Assembly: GCA_026770585.1 (NCBI GenBank)
Contig: MU646386.1
Coordinates: 680,404-699,135 of the forward strand
Direction: 5' to 3'
DNA: 18,732 nucleotides
Source: Baffinella frigidus
Lineage: Eukaryota; Cryptophyceae; Cryptomonadales; Baffinellaceae
Within the stretch, counting starts at the first letter, position 1. The number at the start of each line of letters is the position of its first letter. The notes under the pieces were generated by a model, which saw nothing but the letters and a program-made list of their open reading frames with translations, did not search any database and was not told where the DNA came from. Below are positions 14,990 to 18,732 of this stretch, in pieces. A program made the position numbers and the translations under genes.

Positions 14990-16000
14990 GCCCATTGGCG
15001 GGGCCCTGGCGTCACACGAGCTTTGCGTTTGGGACCCCCCCCCCATATCTCACATTCGCATTCGAAAAAAGTTGACTTTTGGGGTCAACTTGAGGCAGGT
15101 TTGTGGGGCAGCACCACTTTGGAGGATTTGTCCCAAAAAGTTGCCCCCTCTGTGGGACTCACGAGGAAAAAAACTACAAACTGTGCAAAATACGGCAATA
15201 TTCATCCGTCACGTTTGTTCGAAAAGCTCAGAAGAACAAATAGCTTCGTACCGGGGCACACGAAAGACGTGCCCCGATCGGAACGGGAGTGCGGCCATTC
15301 GCTCCGCAGTGGCCGATTTACCCTAGCACCATATCCCCAAAAATCCAGGATGTTTGTGTTGAAACGTGGCCGAGGGAAGTAGAGGAGCCCCGGCAAAAGT
15401 GGACATCTCCACTTGGAGAGGTTCCTCCGAGAAAGATGGGCGGCGGCAGGCTGCGTTGCTCTCTGGCCGGGGCCACAGAGCTGCTCCCGGCACGCTTCTT
15501 CGAGGAAACCCGTAGCGCTTAGCCACAGCTATGAGATTCCCGCGTCTCTGCGCGCAGAGACGGCGAAACGCGCGCGACAGCCCCGCTGGTCAGCTGGAGG
15601 CCGGAAACCCGGACGCGGGGGCTTCGTTCTGGGGCTGCCGCTGGATTAGGGCCTCGGGCGTAGCGCCATGTTAGAGATGACCCCTCGTTGAACAGTTCTA
15701 CCGAACGATAATTGCGATTACTCCCCTGTGGCATCGGGCAGGGGCGAGGAGCGGCGCGCCTCCTCCGCGCCATGAAAAGGATTGACTTTTGCGGGCCCTT
15801 TTCTGACATTGTTTTTAGCCAATTGATTTAATTATGATTTATAAGTAAATTTACCTATGCCATAGTAATCTCTCCTATGATTTCTCCTATGAATTGACTT
15901 TTGATTCTGGTTCTCCTCTAAGGAAGGGAAACAGTGGTTTTGATGATCAAATTGATGGTCGAATAAATCATAATCACGGCCTTGCCGACTTTTCCCCCCA
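14990..16000. other. No gene recognised; small hairpins
   Basis: A 181-codon + frame (from 14837) overlaps the tRNA-like sequence and has no motif. Hairpins: AAGTTGAC/GTCAACTT (15069-15091), CGGGGCAC/GTGCCCCG (15252-15276), and a perfect 20-bp palindrome CGTCTCTGCGCGCAGAGACG (15543-15562). Confidence 0.5.
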
Positions 16001-16001
16001 G

Positions 16002-16262
16002 AAAAAGTGAAGCAACAAATTAGAAAAAGTGAAGCACTTTCTAGATTTGGTTTGAGCACTTTCTAGATTTGGTTTCAAAACGTTGTTTGAAGAATCCGGT
16101 CTCAGAATTTTCACCCAAAAAATTGCGCCACGACCAAAAGTGAGGGGTTTGAGCCCTTCAGCCTGCAGTATGACACTCCTCTTTGGCACGTCTCAGAATT
16201 TTCCAATTTTTTTGGCCCCAATCAAAGGTCAGGGGTTTGAGCCCTTTAGACTGCAGTTTGAG
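16002..16262 (+). repeat. Three short tandem duplications
   Basis: AGAAAAAGTGAAGCA occurs twice (about 16002-16037). GAGCACTTTCTAGATTTGG, or its AAGC-start variant, occurs twice (about 16032-16078). A 91-bp unit starting TCTCAGAATTTTC and containing AGGGGTTTGAGCCCTT is present at 16100-16190 and again, truncated, at 16191-16262. Confidence 0.85.
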
Positions 16263-16408
16263 ACCGAGATTGAATGCGACGGGGCACAGCAGTCGCATTC
16301 ACTCAGGGCAGCCCTGATGTTGTCTCGTTGCAGGAGTCTTCAGAGTCGAGCTGCTGGAGCAAACGTGAGGCGCAGCTGCGAAAAGAAAAGATGCCCCCCC
16401 CCCGCAGT

Positions 16409-16470
16409 AGCTCTCCCACGCAGAAGCTCTCCCACTCGCTGGAGAGAAGCTCTCCCACTCGCTGGAGAGA
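16409..16470 (+). repeat. 23-bp tandem repeat, ~2.5 units
   Basis: GCTCTCCCACTCGCTGGAGA units at about 16425-16447 and 16448-16470, preceded by a partial unit (GCTCTCCCACGCAGAA). Each unit holds its own small inverted repeat, CTCTCC/GGAGAG. Confidence 0.85.
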
Positions 16471-16479
16471 CGGGAGAGT

Positions 16480-16855
16480 TTTCTGCAGGTGGGACCCGCC
16501 CCCCCAAGTGAGCATTTAGCGAACAGGGATGGAGGATCGCAGCATCAGTGATTCAAGTGAGGCAGGATAGACCGGGGTAGGCTGAGGCGAGCGCATGCAG
16601 CCTCGCGACTGCAAGCAGTCACTTGACATGCATCACGGTAAAGGGGTTCGGTGCGTACAACCCCTTGTGGACCCGCATCCCCCAATTCTACAAGACAACG
16701 CGAGATGCACGGCACGTGCTGGCTGAGGCAGAGCCATCTATCTGTCGTGAGTCGGGTTGAATGCTCGGGGTTTTACCCCAAAAATAGATGGATGTGTACC
16801 ACAGGGGAATCTACTTCCGGTCTCCTTATTTTGAGAAAACTAGATTAAGTCAGGC
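16480..16855. other. No gene recognised
   Basis: A 65-codon + frame (16651-16848) has no motif. Mixed composition, no strong repeats. Confidence 0.4.
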
Positions 16856-16952
16856 AAAACCGAAACCCAGAACCCTAAACCCCAAACCCTCAGCCCTAAA
16901 CCCCAAACCCTAAACCCCAAACCCCAAAACCCAAACCCCAAACCCTAAGCCC
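16856..16952. repeat. Short CCCTAAA/CCCCAAA block
   Basis: About a dozen C-rich telomere-type heptamers (CCCTAAA, CCCCAAA), followed by a (GA)n tract at about 16995-17042. Confidence 0.9.
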
Positions 16953-17111
16953 TGGAGAAGGCAGAAAAAGAGAGGCGTGCTTGGCACTGAGGGTCGAGAG
17001 AGAGAGAGAGAGAGACAGTCAGAGAGAGAGAGAGAGAAAGAGTGCGTCAGGTGGTTCGATGCGACGTTTTTCTGAGACCTAGGCCCCGGAAACAGACGCC
17101 GCCCTCTTCTC

Positions 17112-17232
17112 TACAGGGGTACCTCGCTGACAAGAAACCGCGCACCCCCCAAGACCACCATCGGGCCCTAGGCATAGCCCTAGTGTAGTGTCCCAGGAGG
17201 AGGCGCTTTCTCATGAGCGAGGTACCCCTGTA
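17112..17232 (+). mobile_element. Foldback (MITE-like) element, copy 4
   Basis: Left end TACAGGGGTACCTCGCTGAC, right end CATGAGCGAGGTACCCCTGTA less one base. TA stands at both outer edges. The interior has the palindromic GGGCCCTAGGCATAGCCCTA region and the GGAGGAGGCG box. Confidence 0.85.
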
Positions 17233-17239
17233 GGAGCTG

Positions 17240-17660
17240 CCCTCTTTTCGTTTTAGCCTACGTCTTCGAGCCGGGCTCGTTCCTTAAGGCTCATAGACTA
17301 CTGTGTTTCTCAAATCAAGGCTAAAGGGCCTATCTAGGACCTGTATCGAGAGAAATAAAGAAGCAGAAGAAGCATGCAGACCAGACAGCGGTTCTCAAGA
17401 CCAGCGTCGTGCCCCTTCCAGCCCCTGTCGACATTTCACGGCAGCCCGACACTGATCCTCTTTCAAAGCAATGCTCAAAGCATTCGCATGTCTTTGAAAG
17501 GGTAAAAGGGGGGGAGGGGGCATAGGGAGTGGGGGCGAGGGGGTGGCCGCGGAGAGGCTGAGTCCCGAGGCTAAATTCTCAATCTCTCTGAGTCCCGAGG
17601 CGGGACGGTCCCAGGAGCGAGTTTAGGTTTTAGAAACACTAGTTTAGCTTTTAGACACCC
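17240..17660. other. No gene recognised; one cruciform-type hairpin
   Basis: At 17460-17500 outer arms CTTTCAAAG / CTTTGAAAG enclose an inner 6-bp hairpin AATGCT, CAA, AGCATT (17470-17484). The word CTGAGTCCCGAGGC is repeated at about 17559 and 17588. Confidence 0.6.
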
Positions 17661-17664
17661 AGGG

Positions 17665-17776
17665 TTTAGGGTTTAGGGTTTAAGGTTTAGGGTTTAGGGT
17701 TTAGGGTTTAGGGTTTAGGGTTTAGGGTTTAGGGTTTAGGGTTTAGGGTTTAGGGTTTAGAGTTTAGGGTTTAGGG
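17665..17776 (+). repeat. Sixteen in-register TTTAGGG heptamers
   Basis: 112 bp, 16 heptamers without indel; only two differ (TTTAAGG, TTTAGAG). It is the cleanest telomere-type array in the window. GACACCC (17654-17660) and GGGTGTC (17774-17780) form a 7-bp inverted repeat at its edges. No direct target duplication is visible. Confidence 0.95.
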
Positions 17777-17812
17777 TGTCCTCGCACAGCGCGGCCTGGC
17801 GCGGCGAGCTAA

Positions 17813-17869
17813 CCCTGAAGTGGCGAGTATGCTCATGCGTTCCATTTGGGACCCCTCGCCACTTAAGGG
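17813..17869. repeat. Hairpin, 15-bp stem with one mismatch
   Basis: CCCTGAAGTGGCGAG (17813-17827) pairs with CTCGCCACTTAAGGG (17855-17869), 27-nt loop. It starts 37 bp after the 16-heptamer array. Confidence 0.8.
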
Positions 17870-18400
17870 GTATATGCCTCCGAGACTCAGGGATATCGCA
17901 GAAGAGGTACTTTGAAGGGGTGTGGGGTTCGTCGTGGTTGGTACAAACTGGGGGCGTCCTGATCAATCCGGATTCTTCAAATTTACAGCCCGACCACCAC
18001 CGATTTGCGAACGGAGGGTTTATTGTATTCGAGACAACCCTGCAGGCTGAGAGGGGCATCCCTTACCGCCCAAAGCCCTGGCGCGCGAGTCCTCTCCGAT
18101 TTCAGGTGTTTTTCTATCTCGTATCAGCCCTCACCGCATCCGGGCCTAGCCCCCCCCCCCCCTCCTGATGCTGTTTGTAGCGAGAATCAGGGTCCTAGGC
18201 TCCTAGGAATAGGCCCTAGTGCAGAGAGCTTGCATGCAAACGGTCCTAGGGTCCTAGGTCCTACAGTAGGGCTATGCCCAGGAGCATAGGACGACCGTAG
18301 GGGCTGTGCGTGCCCTAATTCGCGAGTAACCCCCTGTAGTGCATCGGAGCCCTTCTGTACACAGCCCGAGCAATGGGAGAGCACCCCGCCTACCCCCCCC
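17870..18400. other. No gene supported
   Basis: A 100-codon minus-strand ORF (18059-17757) and 130- and 94-codon + frames overlap here without recognisable motifs. TCCTAGG words cluster at 18190-18270. Confidence 0.4.
18240..18338 (+). mobile_element. Possible degenerate foldback element remnant
   Basis: The sequence ends CGCGAGTAACCCCCTGTA, resembling the right terminal repeat GAGCGAGGTACCCCTGTA. The stretch before it (CTACAGTAGGGCTATGCCCA) resembles the interior of the element. No clear left end was found. Confidence 0.3.
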
Positions 18401-18403
18401 CCA

Positions 18404-18690
18404 CCCACTGACCCCCGTGCATCATGGCACGCATCAAAGCTGTGGTGCGTCCCTGTCGCACGGAGGTGGAAATGTAGCGAGTGCCTATGTTTACCCCCCA
18501 GCACTCATCACAATCGTGACTCCCTCGCTTCACCCTCCCCGCACTCATCACAGCTCATCACAGCTGTGACGAGACCCTGTCTCTTGAATCAATCCTCTCT
18601 TCCAGTCTCGGGGGAGTGGAGATGTGACGTCTCCCTCGCTTCATCCCCCAGCGCTCGTCAAAGCGCAGCTGTCATGTGTCCCAATCCCCA
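18404..18690 (+). repeat. Degenerate tandem units with CATCA(C/A)AGCTGT core
   Basis: Units share a G(C/A)(A/G)CTC(A/G)TCA(C/A)AGC core, often with CAGCTGTGACG, followed by (T)CCCTCGCTTCA(C/T)CC. I see three to four diverged units spaced roughly 60-120 bp. Confidence 0.55.
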
Positions 18691-18703
18691 CCATGTTTTC
18701 GCA

Positions 18704-18732
18704 CCCCCCCCCCCCCCCCCCCCCCCCCCCCC
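18704..18732 (+). repeat. Poly-C run at window end
   Basis: At least 29 consecutive C to the last base, suggesting an assembly or sequencing break at a homopolymer rather than a biological boundary. Confidence 0.95.

Noticed and set aside
14837-15382. 181-codon + ORF
   Set aside because: Has an ATG, but no recognisable motif, crosses the tRNA-like sequence, and overlaps equally open frames.
17757-18059. 100-codon minus-strand ORF
   Set aside because: Spans a hairpin and ends in the telomere array; no motif or splice support.
1-18732. CRISPR array, bacterial operon or phage features
   Set aside because: No regularly spaced identical repeats with unique spacers, no ribosome-binding-site gene strings; introns and telomere-type repeats mark this as eukaryotic.

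Overview
The window is eukaryotic nuclear DNA. The evidence is spliced genes with GT-AG introns, abundant microsatellites and homopolymers, foldback elements, and long blocks of degenerate heptamer TTTAGGG, the plant/algal-type telomere repeat. Gene 1 belongs, from memory, to a cysteine-rich membrane family common in algae, oomycetes and plants, so a microalga (cryptophyte, haptophyte or similar) is my best guess. The species is not resolved. The window ends in 29 C residues, probably a contig edge.

Layout. 1-2520: a minus-strand gene whose short exons form a cysteine-rich PLAC8-like protein. The exons lie in degenerate TTTAGGG repeat, which makes up much of its introns. Phases and residues agree across three canonical introns between the four exons at 1951-1982, 1576-1625, 1107-1180 and 343-459. 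An upstream exon is split by exactly 17 telomeric heptamers flanked by a perfect 21-bp direct repeat. Its last visible exon is present in one whole copy and four fragments. 2520-5340: no convincing gene; homopolymers, GA repeats, two copies of a ~120-bp foldback element and scattered repeats. 5346-6635: a two-exon minus-strand gene with two B-box zinc fingers followed by five C2H2 fingers. The intron interrupts B-box 2, and its removal restores the missing histidine. 6700-9660: dispersed ~100-200 bp repeats, a tandem duplication and a (GGT)n tract. 9661-10410: CCCTAAA-orientation block. 10490-11045: a repeat copy, a third foldback element and a CT microsatellite. 11377-12440: a probable terminal exon on the minus strand, then a TTTAGGG block that flips to CCCTAAA near 12320. 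12440-13470: small tandem motifs and hairpins. 13843-14019: a probable first exon (Pro/Gln-rich) with a strong donor. 14450-14800: large palindromes and an AT-rich inverted-repeat element. 14830-18732: mostly non-coding, with a tRNA-like sequence, short tandem duplications, a fourth foldback element, a clean 16-heptamer TTTAGGG array and hairpins.

The most interesting signal is the link between telomere-type repeat and splicing. The repeats in gene 1 always present the C-rich strand to the transcript, and several 3' splice sites read AACCAG or ACCCAG, i.e. the edge of a CCCTAAA array. Together with the 17-heptamer insertion and its target duplication, this suggests a hypothesis: telomere-repeat insertions, perhaps made during break repair, being turned into introns. 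This is inference and needs transcript data.
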